DNA of 64,000 nucleotides from Cydia pomonella (taxonomy: Eukaryota > Arthropoda > Insecta > Lepidoptera > Tortricidae): positions 4,911,451 to 4,975,450 of the forward strand of contig NC_084728.1 in the NCBI RefSeq assembly GCF_033807575.1. The letters run 5' to 3'. The position numbers and the translations under genes are program-made. Shown piece after piece: positions 34,501 through 39,376 of this stretch. Within the stretch, counting starts at the first letter, position 1. The number at the start of each line of letters is the position of its first letter. The notes beneath the pieces are model-generated. The model had not been told where the DNA came from, ran no database searches, and worked only from the letters and a program-made list of their open reading frames with translations.

Positions 34501-34845
34501 AAATACATAGAAAACACCCATGACTCAGGTACAAATATCCATGCTCATCACACGAATAAATGCCCTTACCAGGATTTGAACCCGGGACCATCGGCTTCGC
34601 AGGCAGGGTCACTACTCACTAGGCCAAACCGGTCATGTTGGGGTAGTATCTTTTTGTTAGCATTAGTAAGTTGTGTTGGTCGGTCCAGCTGCATCATCTG
34701 CGTGCTGAAGTCCCGCGCGGACCGCGCCACGCTGCTGCGCACGTTCATGTTCATGGGCTTCTCCGCGCTGCCGCCCGCCGCGCCGCTGCTGCCGCCCGAC
34801 GTCGCGCACCCCGACTACATCTTCCTGCACTACAACATGCAGTGA
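7476..34845 (+). CDS. Oaz: ornithine decarboxylase antizyme (+1 frameshift gene)
   Basis: Antizyme binds ornithine decarboxylase, targets it to the proteasome and blocks polyamine uptake. Its synthesis needs a polyamine-stimulated +1 ribosomal frameshift. Exons: 1a 7476-7579 or 1b 8318-8412, then 25532-25633, 26164-26268, 28439-28545, 29459-29554, 32674-32786 and 34689-34845. All junctions keep phase with GT-AG introns. ORF1 runs 71 (1a) or 68 (1b) codons to TGA at 26171. Skipping one T after TCC gives a 260- or 257-residue product, close to known insect antizymes. The C-terminal half is diagnostic: GSKESFMLLLDFAEERL, then HCIICVLKSRADRATLLRTF and FMGFSALPP align with the conserved antizyme core. 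The exons are GC-rich and the introns AT-rich and full of repeats. Insect orthologues are called Oaz or gutfeeling. Confidence 0.95.
8318..8412 (+). CDS. Oaz: antizyme alternative first exon 1b
   Basis: ATG at 8318 in the good context CCAAGATG opens 31 codons (MTKLIQQLSFSSSIYGSS and onward) plus TT, then a GTAAGT donor at 8413. TT plus C from exon 2 makes Phe, giving YFGDGASLS across the junction. Same splice phase as exon 1a. The intron to exon 2 is about 17.1 kb. Confidence 0.75.
8413..8789. other. start of antizyme intron 1, no feature seen
   Basis: AT-rich intron sequence without recognised repeats. Confidence 0.4.
8790..9110 (-). pseudogene. RTE-like LINE C-terminal fragment
   Basis: The minus-strand translation contains NAGFIARACIMLSWVRYAPI and RKWHWIGHILREPDTHLSEM, then KRGGPKFT. 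The R-W-x-W-I-G-H-x-L-R block followed by K-R-G-x-P-K is typical of RTE-type LINE ORF2 ends. Intronic relic. Confidence 0.7.
9111..10599. other. antizyme intron, no feature seen
   Basis: About 1.5 kb of AT-rich sequence. No coding signal or repeat family shared within this window was noticed. Confidence 0.4.
10600..10757 (+). repeat. LINE 3' end, family L1
   Basis: Starts in the codons for FFKKGV near the ORF2 end, then GGGTCGGCAACGCGCATGTA, CCATCAGGCGGGCCGTATGC and a GTATAAAAAAA tail. Same module as 3545-3805. Confidence 0.75.
10818..11051. mobile_element. G-rich MITE with internal tandem duplication
   Basis: Ends AAGGGCGTCGCCAG and CTGGCGACGTCCTT are inverted repeats. The interior holds two imperfect tandem copies, about 120 bp apart, of a segment with GCAGTTGCT(A/T)ATGTTG and GGGGCC(A/G)ATGGCGGA. 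Coding frames across it are incidental. Confidence 0.6.
11085..11300 (+). pseudogene. LINE C-terminal fragment, family L2
   Basis: Nucleotides match the 47.8-48.1 kb LINE end: GTATTTCCGGACCGATACGA, then ACCTTCAAACCTT and GGCAACGCACTTA. Degraded by small indels. A SINE follows directly in the opposite orientation. Confidence 0.65.
11305..11463 (-). mobile_element. tRNA-derived SINE, family S1
   Basis: On the minus strand it has an A-box-like TGGCTTAGTGGGTAGTG, then CTATGAAGCCGATGGTCC and a B box GGTTCAAATCC, followed by the S1 body. Other copies are at 27604, 29142, 34378 and 46878. This copy is 3'-truncated. Confidence 0.75.
11464..12140. other. antizyme intron, no feature seen
   Basis: AT-rich intron sequence; nothing recognised. 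Confidence 0.35.
12141..12367. mobile_element. MITE with perfect 31-bp terminal inverted repeats, family M1
   Basis: The ends CTATAGTCTGTATCTTTAGG and CCTAAAGATACAGACTATAG continue inward as perfect inverted repeats for about 31 bp. The 227-bp element has no coding capacity. A longer relative lies at 34879-35326, directly behind the antizyme stop codon. Confidence 0.85.
12368..13904. other. antizyme intron with one possible retroelement tail
   Basis: Bases 12780-12903 end in AATAAAATAAATAAAATAAA, which looks like a retroelement 3' end of unknown family. The rest is unassigned AT-rich sequence. Confidence 0.35.
13905..14129 (+). repeat. interspersed repeat R1 (GGACAAGTGCGAGTCG type)
   Basis: Begins AAACCGGACAAGTGCGAGTC, contains a short GGAC tetranucleotide tract and ends GGGTACGGAACCCTAAAAAG. 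An inverted second copy is at 23108-23356. Class unknown; no coding capacity. Confidence 0.7.
14130..15534. other. antizyme intron, mostly unassigned
   Basis: Includes 15010-15240, a GC-richer stretch (TTGGCTCAGCGACCCAAAAT) that resembles a dispersed repeat but has no second copy here. The 101-codon minus-strand frame at 14223-14528 has no domain or splice support. Confidence 0.35.
15535..15775 (+). pseudogene. LINE 3' end with (ATTC)n tail
   Basis: The translation reads RGRPTRRWEDEIKSAAGGCW, then TIARDRDKWKELGEAF, the standard last block of an RTE-like LINE ORF2. It is followed by a short 3' UTR, AATAAAGGCTATTTC and a CATTCATTCATTC tail. Truncated at the 5' end. Confidence 0.75.
15776..16584. 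other. antizyme intron, no feature seen
   Basis: AT-rich; the short open frames at 15908-16123 and 16199-16396 have no support. Confidence 0.35.
16585..16747. mobile_element. foldback MITE (AGGGCTACCG type)
   Basis: Ends CAATGAGGGGGCTACCG and CGGTAGCCCTCATTG are inverted repeats about 160 bp apart. Confidence 0.7.
17122..17558. repeat. tandem pair of foldback repeat R2
   Basis: Copy 1 (17127-17353) and copy 2 (from 17355) are near identical with a 228-bp period. Each copy is an imperfect palindrome: ACAGTACATATGGGGC, then CGATACATGTGCGAATAGG and, inverted, CCTATTTTTCGCACTTGTATC. Copy 2 lacks the 25-bp hairpin tip 17270-17294. Other R2 copies are at 46112, 48425, 52664 and 60432. Confidence 0.8.
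17559..18721. other. antizyme intron, no feature seen
   Basis: AT-rich; the open frames at 17838-18050 and 18123-18434 show no family resemblance. Confidence 0.35.
18722..18843 (+). mobile_element. SINE S2, 3' part
   Basis: Contains CCCAATCCGCATTGGGGCAG, CGTGGGGACTATAG and TATATAGGCTGAATTATTAT, matching the 3' body of the S2 copy at 48137-48360. The tRNA-like head is missing. Confidence 0.7.
19024..19301. mobile_element. MITE with TACAGGGTGAAATT termini
   Basis: The left end TACAGGGTGAAATT and right end AATTTCACCCTGTA are inverted repeats. Internal segments (GACATGTGATTCA twice, CATACTGAACAAC against GTTGTTCAGTATG) are partly inverted as well. About 278 bp, non-coding. Confidence 0.75.
19348..19786 (+). 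mobile_element. MITE, family M2
   Basis: Ends CAATGTTTTTCATTACACTT and AAGTGTGATGAAAAACATTG are inverted repeats. The same element occurs inverted at 57642-58040. The interior includes TCCCGAGGGAGCTATAGCTT. Confidence 0.75.
19787..20234. other. antizyme intron with a fragment of element E1
   Basis: Bases 19830-19895 (GAGCTCTGGCAACCTTACTC) match part of the short element E1 at 20235-20600, so this is a decayed copy. The rest is unassigned. Confidence 0.45.
20235..20600 (-). mobile_element. short element E1 with LINE-derived 3' end
   Basis: On the minus strand: GGACCCGGGTATGTCC, CCAAAAGAGAGGTATGGGCA, CTTACAGAAAACCGCAGCC, GGTTGCCAGAGCTCAACG, then the L1 LINE 3' module ending GTATATAAAAAAAA. 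About 360 bp. Related copies are at 29815-30107 plus 32485-32557, and at 44373-44730. No A or B box is visible in the head, so it is either a non-tRNA SINE or an internally deleted LINE. Confidence 0.65.
20640..20735 (+). repeat. LINE 3'-end tail
   Basis: TTGACTGGTAGAGGATGCC, GTTAAGTCCGCCATTTGTAC and a T-rich end match the tail family of 3376-3490. Confidence 0.55.
20745..21045 (+). repeat. interspersed repeat (AACCGACTTTAAAAAAGG type)
   Basis: Begins AACCGACTTTAAAAAAGGAG, contains GAACCGATTTTCAAATTT and ATTTGAAGTCGGTTTTA, and ends in AATAAAGTTTAAACAAACAA. The GAAGTCGGTT near the end inverts the start. I know this type as common in lepidopteran genomes; its class is uncertain. Confidence 0.55.
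21046..21654. other. antizyme intron, no feature seen
   Basis: Unassigned; overlapping open frames near 21400-21630 on both strands are unsupported. Confidence 0.35.
21655..21780 (-). repeat. LINE 3'-end tail
   Basis: Minus strand: TTGACTGGTAGAGAATGGC, CGCCTTTTGTACATTGTGTT and AAATAAAGATTAAATAAATA, a typical retroelement polyadenylation tail. Confidence 0.6.
21781..22344. other. antizyme intron, no feature seen
   Basis: AT-rich and unassigned. Confidence 0.35.
22345..22452. mobile_element. half copy of foldback element F5
   Basis: ATCTTTCGCTTGCTCGGGTA, CGAGCGGTTAAACAACAACT and CTTGTAAAACAAATAACTAT match one arm of the palindromic element at 45652-45813; the other arm is absent. Confidence 0.6.
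22453..23107. other. antizyme intron, no feature seen
   Basis: No recognised feature. Confidence 0.35.
23108..23356 (-). repeat. interspersed repeat R1, inverted copy
   Basis: Minus-strand order is AAACCGGACAAGTGCGAGTC, then the tetranucleotide tract, then CCATTTGGGTAAGG. The tract (23161-23212) is an expanded CCGT/CTGT array, longer than in the copy at 13905. Confidence 0.7.
23357..25299. other. antizyme intron, mostly unassigned
   Basis: Bases 24471-24512 (GCTGGAAGAGATCCC, then GGGATAAGTTCGCCTTTGTA) match a repeat that reappears, split by a MITE, at about 52466-52610. The rest is AT-rich without recognised features. Confidence 0.4.
25300..25500 (+). pseudogene. LINE ORF2 last-block fragment
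   Basis: The translation RSRRRWQDNLDCF, followed after a frame change by residues like those in D-R-x-x-W-x-x-x-G-E-A-F, matches the terminal R-P-R-R-W-D-D block of RTE-like LINEs. Badly degraded; it ends about 30 bp before antizyme exon 2. Confidence 0.5.
25532..25633 (+). CDS. Oaz: antizyme exon 2 (end of ORF1)
   Basis: Acceptor TTTGTTACAG; donor GTAAGT at 25634. Encodes GDGASLSAAGSKRSAVSASD, then AECFSLCLGAGPLW. The 3' end (GGGCCTCTGTG) joins G from exon 3, placing CTG-TGG-TGG-TCC-TGA at the shift site. This run is strongly conserved in animal antizymes. GC-rich against an AT-rich intron. Confidence 0.9.
25700..26060 (-). pseudogene. LINE reverse-transcriptase core relic
   Basis: The minus-strand translation contains FCDFAKAFDYVGHGMLYLN, RT motif A with its catalytic Asp context. 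Flanking codons are frame-shifted. Lies in the intron between antizyme exons 2 and 3. Confidence 0.6.
26164..26268 (+). CDS. Oaz: antizyme exon 3 with the frameshift site
   Basis: Acceptor ATTTCCAG, donor GTAAGT at 26269. The zero frame reads W-W-S and stops at TGA 26171-26173. The +1 frame continues DVPANDSAPPGGVNSGASSP and leaves one C, which pairs with GA of exon 4 to make Arg. The low-complexity Pro/Ser/Thr composition is usual for this antizyme segment. Confidence 0.92.
26165..26174 (+). promoter_or_regulatory. Oaz: +1 programmed ribosomal frameshift site
   Basis: TGG-TCC-TGA-T is the near-universal antizyme shift heptamer context. The ribosome reads TCC, slips one base forward at the slow TGA and resumes at GAT (26172). 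In known antizymes polyamines increase the efficiency, closing a feedback loop. The site is seen directly; its function is inferred from the family. Confidence 0.95.
26194..26234 (+). promoter_or_regulatory. two hairpins 3' of the frameshift site
   Basis: Hairpin 1: CACC-g-CCC (26194-26201) against GGGGTG (26205-26210). Hairpin 2: AGCGGGGCT (26214-26222) against AGCCCCGCT (26226-26234), a perfect 9-bp stem with a 3-nt loop. They begin 21 and 41 bases after the TGA, further than the classical 3' pseudoknot, so a stimulatory role is unproven. Confidence 0.4.
26269..26999. other. antizyme intron 3, first part, no feature seen
   Basis: Unassigned intron sequence. Confidence 0.35.
27000..27285. 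other. GC-rich island in antizyme intron 3
   Basis: A sharply bounded segment rich in CCCC and CCG (GGCCCCGCTCAAACGG, GCCGCCGCAGCCGAAAGGCG) inside AT-rich DNA. No codon pattern, splice signals or second copy seen. It could be the 5' untranslated region of a LINE, which is often GC-rich in insects; this is a guess. Confidence 0.35.
27604..27850 (+). mobile_element. tRNA-derived SINE S1, near full length
   Basis: Head: TGGCCTAGTGGATAGTG (A box), CCTATGAAGCCGATGG, GGTTCTAATCC (B box). Body: GGGCATTTATTTGTGTGATG, GTCATGGGTGTTTTCTATG, ACTTAGTCAATCTGTGTAA and TCCTATAATATTTATA. Same orientation as the gene. Confidence 0.85.
27851..28438. other. antizyme intron 3, last part
   Basis: Bases 27955-28060 (CGCGTTTTCCCAGAGATAAG) recur, inverted, near 63240-63310; otherwise unassigned. 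Confidence 0.4.
28439..28545 (+). CDS. Oaz: antizyme exon 4
   Basis: Acceptor TATTTCAG; donor GTTTGT at 28546 (weaker than consensus). C from exon 3 plus GA gives Arg, then DLLSALLWGSASSLSGSAES and LCSEHPALQTQHQQA. Ends in phase 0. This variable spacer precedes the ODC-binding core. Confidence 0.85.
28546..29141. other. antizyme intron 4, no feature seen
   Basis: Unassigned. Confidence 0.35.
29142..29415 (+). mobile_element. tRNA-derived SINE S1, best-preserved copy
   Basis: TGGCCTAGTGGGTAGTGACC (A box), CCCGGGTTCAAATCCTGGT (B box), then the S1 body ending TCCTATAATATTTATTTTAT with an ATT-rich tail. It ends 43 bp upstream of antizyme exon 5. Confidence 0.88.
29459..29554 (+). CDS. Oaz: antizyme exon 5
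   Basis: Acceptor AATTTCCAG, donor GTAAGT at 29555. Phase-0 exon encoding VVNKILERKDRQPVKIDFKI, then FLTENTVTRWEA. Start of the conserved globular antizyme domain. Confidence 0.93.
29638..29780. repeat. dispersed repeat fragment (CCCACTGCTGAGCACAGGCC)
   Basis: I recognise CGCCCACTGCTGAGCACAGG followed by CTCTC as part of a retroelement widespread in Lepidoptera. No second copy in the window; class uncertain. Confidence 0.45.
29815..30107 (+). mobile_element. short element E1, left half, split by a LINE
   Basis: GGACCCGGGTACGTCC, CCAAAAGAGAGGTATGGGCA, ACAGAAAACCGCAGCC, GGTTGCCAGAGCTCAACG, GGCAACGCGCATGTAGCTCC and GGAGTGTCAGGCGTAC. The element resumes at 32485 with ATAGGCTACGGAGACTGCTT. Plus-strand counterpart of 20235-20600. 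Confidence 0.8.
30096..31478 (+). CDS. LINE ORF2 reverse transcriptase, 5'-truncated, open
   Basis: About 456 codons of LINE ORF2 without a stop; the first four codons come from the split host element. Seen: FRPISILPALSKVFEKL, motif A FCDLSKAFDCVDH (residues 90-102), motif B GVPQGSILGP (148-157), catalytic FADDTSL (180-186), then thumb and C-terminal HNYNTRNKHKLAVPAHRL. This is a jockey/CR1-type reverse transcriptase. The endonuclease and RT fingers are missing, so the copy cannot move by itself; 5' truncation is usual for target-primed insertion. Sense orientation in antizyme intron 5. The intact frame implies recent insertion. Confidence 0.9.
   Translation: MSGVQIIPLFKSGTRTDSTNFRPISILPALSKVFEKLILNQLSSHFNRNKLLDSNQFGFTRGRSTTDAGVVLLKHIFDAWEKAQDAIGIFCDLSKAFDCVDHENLKKKLSHYGIKASALDLVSSYLSNRTQRVVINGTQSAGSPVALGVPQGSILGPFLFLVYINDLPKVVQERHDIVLFADDTSLIFKVNRKENRFESINDALSTVLNWFTANNLLLNAKKTKCIKFTLPNVKQVNNSKIKIKGDTLEFEDRTVFLGVTLDSKLQWHAHIATLAGKLSSAAYAVRRIRQLTNVETARLVYFSYFHSVMSYGILLWGKAADIQTIVVLQKRAVRSIYGLGARVSLREKFKDASILTVASQYILENIMYVRKNINEFKLNSDIHNYNTRNKHKLAVPAHRLRKVSTSFVGNCTRFYNKVPTDIVNLPLNKFKSHVKSSLLSKAYYAVNDFIDDKDAFKPVA
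30108..32484 (+). mobile_element. 5'-truncated jockey/CR1-like LINE
   Basis: ORF2 to 31478, then a 3' UTR of about 1 kb with five copies of a small hairpin motif (TTAGAGA..TCTCTAA). The end is AATAAATGTTTGATATTTGA, a TTTGATA tandem tail at about 32455-32484. Inserted in element E1, with at most about 2 bp of target duplication visible. Confidence 0.85.
32485..32557 (+). mobile_element. short element E1, right half
   Basis: ACATAGGCTACGGAGACTGC, CCATCAGGCGGGCCGTATGC, TTTGCCACCGACGTAGTATA and an A tail complete the element begun at 29815. Confidence 0.8.
32674..32786 (+). CDS. Oaz: antizyme exon 6
   Basis: Acceptor ATACATACAG, donor GTAAGT at 32787. Encodes VVQGNTMFLRLPGVLQ, then AGSKESFMLLLDFAEERLHV and Ala, leaving CA that joins C of exon 7 to give His. 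The GSKESF and LLDFAEE blocks are the antizyme signature. Confidence 0.95.
32831..33547 (+). repeat. interspersed repeat R3 (AGGGTTCCGTAG type), near full length
   Basis: Starts TAACCGGCCGAGAGCATGTC, has TAGGGTTCCGTAG near 32865 and its inverse CTACGGAACCCTA at the end. The interior has TAGAGGGGGGGG, GTGTAGGGGAGGTACCCTAA and a CAGA tetranucleotide array (33474-33497). An inverted full copy is at 62164-62900 and a truncated copy at 58142-58525. No coding frame; probably non-autonomous. Confidence 0.75.
33548..34377. other. antizyme intron 6, no feature seen
   Basis: Unassigned AT-rich sequence. Confidence 0.35.
34378..34636 (-). mobile_element. tRNA-derived SINE S1, inverted
   Basis: Minus strand: GTTTGGCCTAGTGAGTAGTG (A box), GGTTCAAATCCTGGTAAGGG (B box) and the complete body. 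The tRNA end lies about 52 bp upstream of the antizyme exon 7 acceptor. Confidence 0.85.
34689..34845 (+). CDS. Oaz: antizyme exon 7 (terminal)
   Basis: Acceptor GGTCGGTCCAG; stop TGA at 34843. Encodes CIICVLKSRADRATLLRTF, then MFMGFSALPPAAPLLPPDVA and HPDYIFLHYNMQ. The K-x-R-x-D-R-A-x-L-L-R-T-F-x-F-x-G-F block is the most conserved antizyme motif. Very GC-rich at third positions. Confidence 0.95.
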
Positions 34846-34897
34846 GCCCCGTAGCCTTCTGTCCCCACTCTCTATACCCTGTATCTTTAGCTAATTC

Positions 34898-34903
34898 AAT
34901 AAA
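34898..34903 (+). terminator. candidate antizyme polyadenylation signal
   Basis: AATAAA, 53 bases after the stop, inside the left end of the MITE. A second AATAAA is at 34986. Which one is used cannot be told from sequence. Confidence 0.45.
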
Positions 34904-35112
34904 AGACAAACTATTTGTACATTTTCGGGTAGTATTTTTTTTTTTTTTTGGGACAAAAACCAGTAGACAGAAGTAGAATACAAATAATAAAGTGCCAGAC
35001 CAACAAGATTGTCCACAGATTACTAGATTAACCAACAAATCTAGTTATAACATTTATTGGTTAACCGACTCGATACAAAACCGCCTGGATCTATTAAACA
35101 ACCTGGGGCTAG

Positions 35113-35209
35113 TTCTCGAACGGTATTAGACTAATATTATTAGTCTACAAATTGTCAAACGGTTGCTATGGCAACACACTAATAATATTAGACTAATATC
35201 GTTCGAGAA
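35113..35209. mobile_element. palindromic MITE nested in MITE M1
   Basis: Arms TTCTCGAACGGTATTAGACT and AGACTAATATCGTTCGAGAA are inverted and continue inward through AATATTATTAGT and ACTAATAATATT, about 32 bp per arm. Confidence 0.8.
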
Positions 35210-35326
35210 ATGGACCGGTGAGTTTTACATTATTTGATCGTGTAATGTTTTCATTTACCCTCAACTGGCTTAGGAAATTTGAGGGTAGATTTTGTCTACT
35301 TTTATTTAAATACCTAAAGATACAGA

Positions 35327-38144
35327 GTATTATCCAGTCTGAAATGAGGACCACTTTGGAAGTTGTTGAATATAATGCCCATGTAAATGTTTCCATCGTG
35401 TTTGTCACCGACATAAAAAAATATCACAGTAAATCTTGCAAATCATACGACATGACCCCGATCATAAAAAACCTGCAGATCACTGTCTAAAACAGGCATT
35501 TTATAACTTCGCTCTAGTGAAACCATCATAAAAAAATAACTAATAGTCCTCAAAAGACTGGACAACAGAATCATACCATTATATTGGAGCAATGCTATAC
35601 TTAAATATATGAATTGTACCACCAGAGTCTACCATCTATGTAAGAGAGTTCGGAAACAAAATTACCGGTTAACAATACAAATTAGATATCCAACGAATAG
35701 TGGCTTGGCTGAATACCGAATAATGGCCGAATATTAATCCCAATACAAATCCTCTTTATTGCCCAATAAAAAAATAAATATCAACACAAAATACATGAAG
35801 ATAGAAGTTGTCCTGGCAGGAACGCCATGTGAGGTGTGGCATCAATTGAGACAACTTTTTGGTTGGAAGTATAGTTTAATTATGAAAAACGATCCTTAAC
35901 CTACGGAGTATATATAGCCAGATTATCTGAAGGTATGTATAACGTACAGTGCACACGACAAGGTAAACAACAGCCTTATCGCTACAGAGCGATTTCTTTC
36001 ACACAACTTTTTAAATTACCGGTTAAATTATATTTTGAAACTCCAATTTTGCTCAAAAACGTTTAAGATAGCATTGCTCAAGGCAACTCGAATGTACTCA
36101 GGTTTCGGCAGTAGTGCGATTAGTAATAGTTGGCCTTAAAGTTGTGTTGCGATCTTAATAAACTTTACCCTAACAGTTATAAACACAGCAATACAGATTG
36201 TTTTTTAACTGTTGCACATAAATATCACGACATTTGACTATATGACTAACTTTAAAATACAATCTACAGTGATTTTTTGTAAGCATGCTCCATCCTAGAC
36301 CGCATTGACACTTACCTTCTAGTGCGATTGTGGTCAGATACGTTCATCCATTAAAAAAAAAATGAAAAGTGTAAGTTTTAAATGTGTTTAGCTGTTGGGT
36401 AAAAAGTTAATTATCTAGAAGGCATTGAGGTAGTATTTTCGATCAGCACATTTCAAACACTATGTCACGGCTTGCTTATAGTAAAAGCGACAACAAGTCT
36501 TATTAGTATTTAGATATTAAGTATATATCGATCTTACTCGATTGCTTGATTTAATGTTAACTTTATTTTTAAGATTTTTCTTGATATTTTACTAACACAG
36601 TCTTGTAGACAAAAATATGGATACTTGGTGTCTGAATTAAATATTTTCATTTTCATTTTCATTTCATTTCATTTTCATTTTTAAAAGTATTATGGAGACT
36701 TTAGGGCAGATATTAACATTGGTAATCTGCTATTTTGTAGATTTAGATTATTTCTGATAGTGTTTGGCCTTTTTTTTTAAAATTTCATTCGAATTAAAAA
36801 CAGTATTTGACAAGCAAACGAGTAAAATTGTATTCAATTTCTACGAATTCAGCTTTGGATATATGCTAACTTAAAATCATGAATTAATTATTTTGCATTA
36901 AATCTGAAGGAGTAGAAATTTTGATAATTTCTTTATTCATTATTATTGTAATAACAAGTATGTATGTCGTCGTGTATTATCAATATTCACCCTATCCGGG
37001 ATAGTGCGAAAAAAAAAAACAAAAAAATAAATAAAAAAAACTTAAAAAAAATAAAAACCCAAAAAAATGTTTGTAAAAATATTTCGAACTCTTCACGGGA
37101 TTTTTGTACACAATTCTGTTGACACTGAAACACCAGCAGTCCGAAATATTTTCTTTCTTTATTACTTATATGAAATCACATTTTTTTTCCTACGCTGCGA
37201 ACTAGCAAAAATTATTTACTAAAATTAACTTTTGCTATTTAGTGGTTAAATAATATATAAATTACTTAGAAGGTAAGTGGTTTATGTTAATTCCCGTATT
37301 TAGTATTACGATTATTTCTCGCCGTGTTGAGCATAATTATGTATACAAACCTGATTTTGTATGGACATACCATGAGTACTTCTTCATCATTTGTGTATTC
37401 GTGATTATGCTCAGGGGTAAGGCATAGATTATAATTTCACAGCGTGTTCACATTTCAGTATTTTTCACTAAAAGTATTATTCGATCTTTGTTCTTTGTTA
37501 AAAGTGAATAGGACACGCTGTATGTAGAATAATGGTAACTTTAAATGTATTATTAATTGATAAACGATTAAAGTTAATCTTAATCAATGCTGTTTCATTT
37601 TTATACTCCTTTTGAATTGATTCCTAAAAAAAACTATTACAACGATGGGTTTGAACTTTTTTGTTTTGAAGTAAGAATTAATTTAGATAATTTTTTGGCT
37701 AATAAAGGCTGTCGATGAGATTCAAGATGGCGAAGAATTCATGTAGTTTAAAGTGTAATATTGATAGCTTATTATGCAGTGAACTATCTAAGTGTGCAGC
37801 TAATGAAAAACTAATCTTGAACGTTTAACCATGTTCTAATCAACACCCGGCAATCCATCGTGGCTTTTAGTAAAGACCAGCTATCCCTTTACTAGACTAA
37901 AAGCAACTACCGCAGAACGTCATGCTCTACGAGCACACTTGAAACTTAGAACGTAACTTGACATCATCATAAATTTGATGGAAGCCATATTTTAAAAGAA
38001 AGCTCCGTCCTGCCACCAAATAACCATAAGGAGAAGAACCCACGTAGCAGCGTGGCACCGCTGCACCGCGCGGAACGGCGGAGGCGCGGCGTGAGATTTT
38101 GTATCGCGGTGCAGCGGGGTTTTTCGCTATAATTCATAATTCTG
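35327..38144. other. intergenic region, no gene seen
   Basis: About 2.8 kb of AT-rich sequence between antizyme and DHFR. Holds a TTTTCA simple repeat at 36645-36685 and an A-rich tract at 37008-37068. No coding exon recognised. Confidence 0.4.
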
Positions 38145-38314
38145 GTCCGAGTGGACGCTCGAGTTGGGTGTGCAGCGGGGCGGCGTGCGGCGTGCATATT
38201 AAACAAATGCAAACGTATAGGAGCGGCCACAGTGCACGCTGCTCACGTCACTTGTGAGCCCGACGCCACGCTGCACGCCCCGCCGAACGCTTCGCTTAGA
38301 GCGTCCACTCGGAC
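38145..38314. mobile_element. GC-rich foldback MITE
   Basis: Ends GTCCGAGTGGACGCTC and GAGCGTCCACTCGGAC are perfect 16-bp inverted repeats. Complementarity continues imperfectly inward (GTGCAGCGGGGCGGCGTG against CACGCTGCACGCCCCGCC). Confidence 0.8.
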
Positions 38315-39122
38315 ATTACACTTAAGAGGATATATCAGCTGAGCCCCTTCTCAGAAATGAGATTTTTAGGTAAATATCTCAGTCGTGCTGACGGGATCGT
38401 CGTCGACGTCGAAGAGGAAAATGTCGAGACGTTTGTATGGGGAAATGACCACTAATGTTTCCTCTTAACATGATCAAATTGATGGATTCTTAGTCGGACC
38501 AAGCGAAGTTGGCAGGGTTTTTTATAGCGCAACCTGTGCAATTGGCTACTTGACTCTTTTTTGTAAATAATGTCAAACTATCTTGATTTTCCTGAGAATC
38601 AAATGTCTATATAGGACTCATGGCATTTAAGCAACACAAAGATCAGAAATAAGAATTAAAGTCTGACGCTCGCACTCGACGATTAAAACGCCTCTAACAA
38701 AATGATAAGGTGATGTGACGTCACATCATATAAGTTTGTCCTAAATGTATGGAAGATCAAGGAAATTGCCATTTTGACACTGAAATATTGCGTTTATGTG
38801 TATAGTTGTCATACAATTTATTTTTCAATAAAATGTAAGGAATCGAATGGTACCATTGTCTTTTCTATTTTTATAAAGACAATTTTTTTTTTAATTTTTT
38901 TTGGAGTTTTCGGAGCCTTGTATTTTTTTATAATCTCAATATTTTTTTTTAAATTCCACTATTTTTATAATGGATGGCTCATTTTCTATCCAACTAACTA
39001 AATTTTGTTATAATATTCAACATGTGTCAAGTACCCAATTGTTAAGTAAACGTCATCATTTCATAAAAGTTTGACGTCTAAAATAACACGCACTATACTT
39101 GCACTCTCTGAATCTTTCTCTT
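38315..39122. other. intergenic, partial repeats
   Basis: Contains a diverged half of foldback F1 near 38490-38530 (GACCAAGCGAAGTTGGCAG). The remainder is AT-rich and unassigned. Confidence 0.4.
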
Positions 39123-39245
39123 AGGGGTCATCCATTTATTACATCACAACATTTCTACTTTTTGGACCTCTCCCTACCCCTTGTCACACTTTTTCTTTGG
39201 TATGACCCCCTCCACCTATTGCTGTGACGTATGTGGATGATCCCT
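39123..39245. mobile_element. MITE with AGGGGTCATCCA termini
   Basis: AGGGGTCATCCATTTATTAC at the left and GACGTATGTGGATGATCCCT at the right form imperfect inverted ends, 123 bp in all. Confidence 0.65.
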
Positions 39246-39376
39246 TATCAGCAAAATAGAATGATTTGCAAAGGAATATTAAAACGAATGGAGGCCAATG
39301 CAAAAATAACTTTATTGCTAATATACAAAATATAACACCTTATCAAATGACAACATTCTGGCAAATAATGTTAACA

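Larger units (their letters stand above)
34879..35326. mobile_element. MITE M1 copy in the antizyme 3' region, with insertions
   Basis: Ends CTGTATCTTTAG and CTAAAGATACAG and the interior (TTTGTACATTTTCGGGTAGT, TTATTTGATC, TGAGGGTAGATTTTGT) match the MITE at 12141-12367. It is enlarged by a T-rich insertion (about 34936-35055) and a second MITE at 35113-35209. Begins 33 bp after the antizyme stop codon. Confidence 0.8.

Noticed and set aside
7476..34845. Antizyme locus as a pseudogene because of the in-frame TGA
   Set aside because: The stop coincides exactly with the universal antizyme shift site and all other exons are open with good splice sites.
34671..35038. Open frames of about 95-101 codons overlapping antizyme exon 7
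   Set aside because: They arise from the GC-rich composition of exon 7 in other frames and have no family support; the antizyme frame has full conservation.
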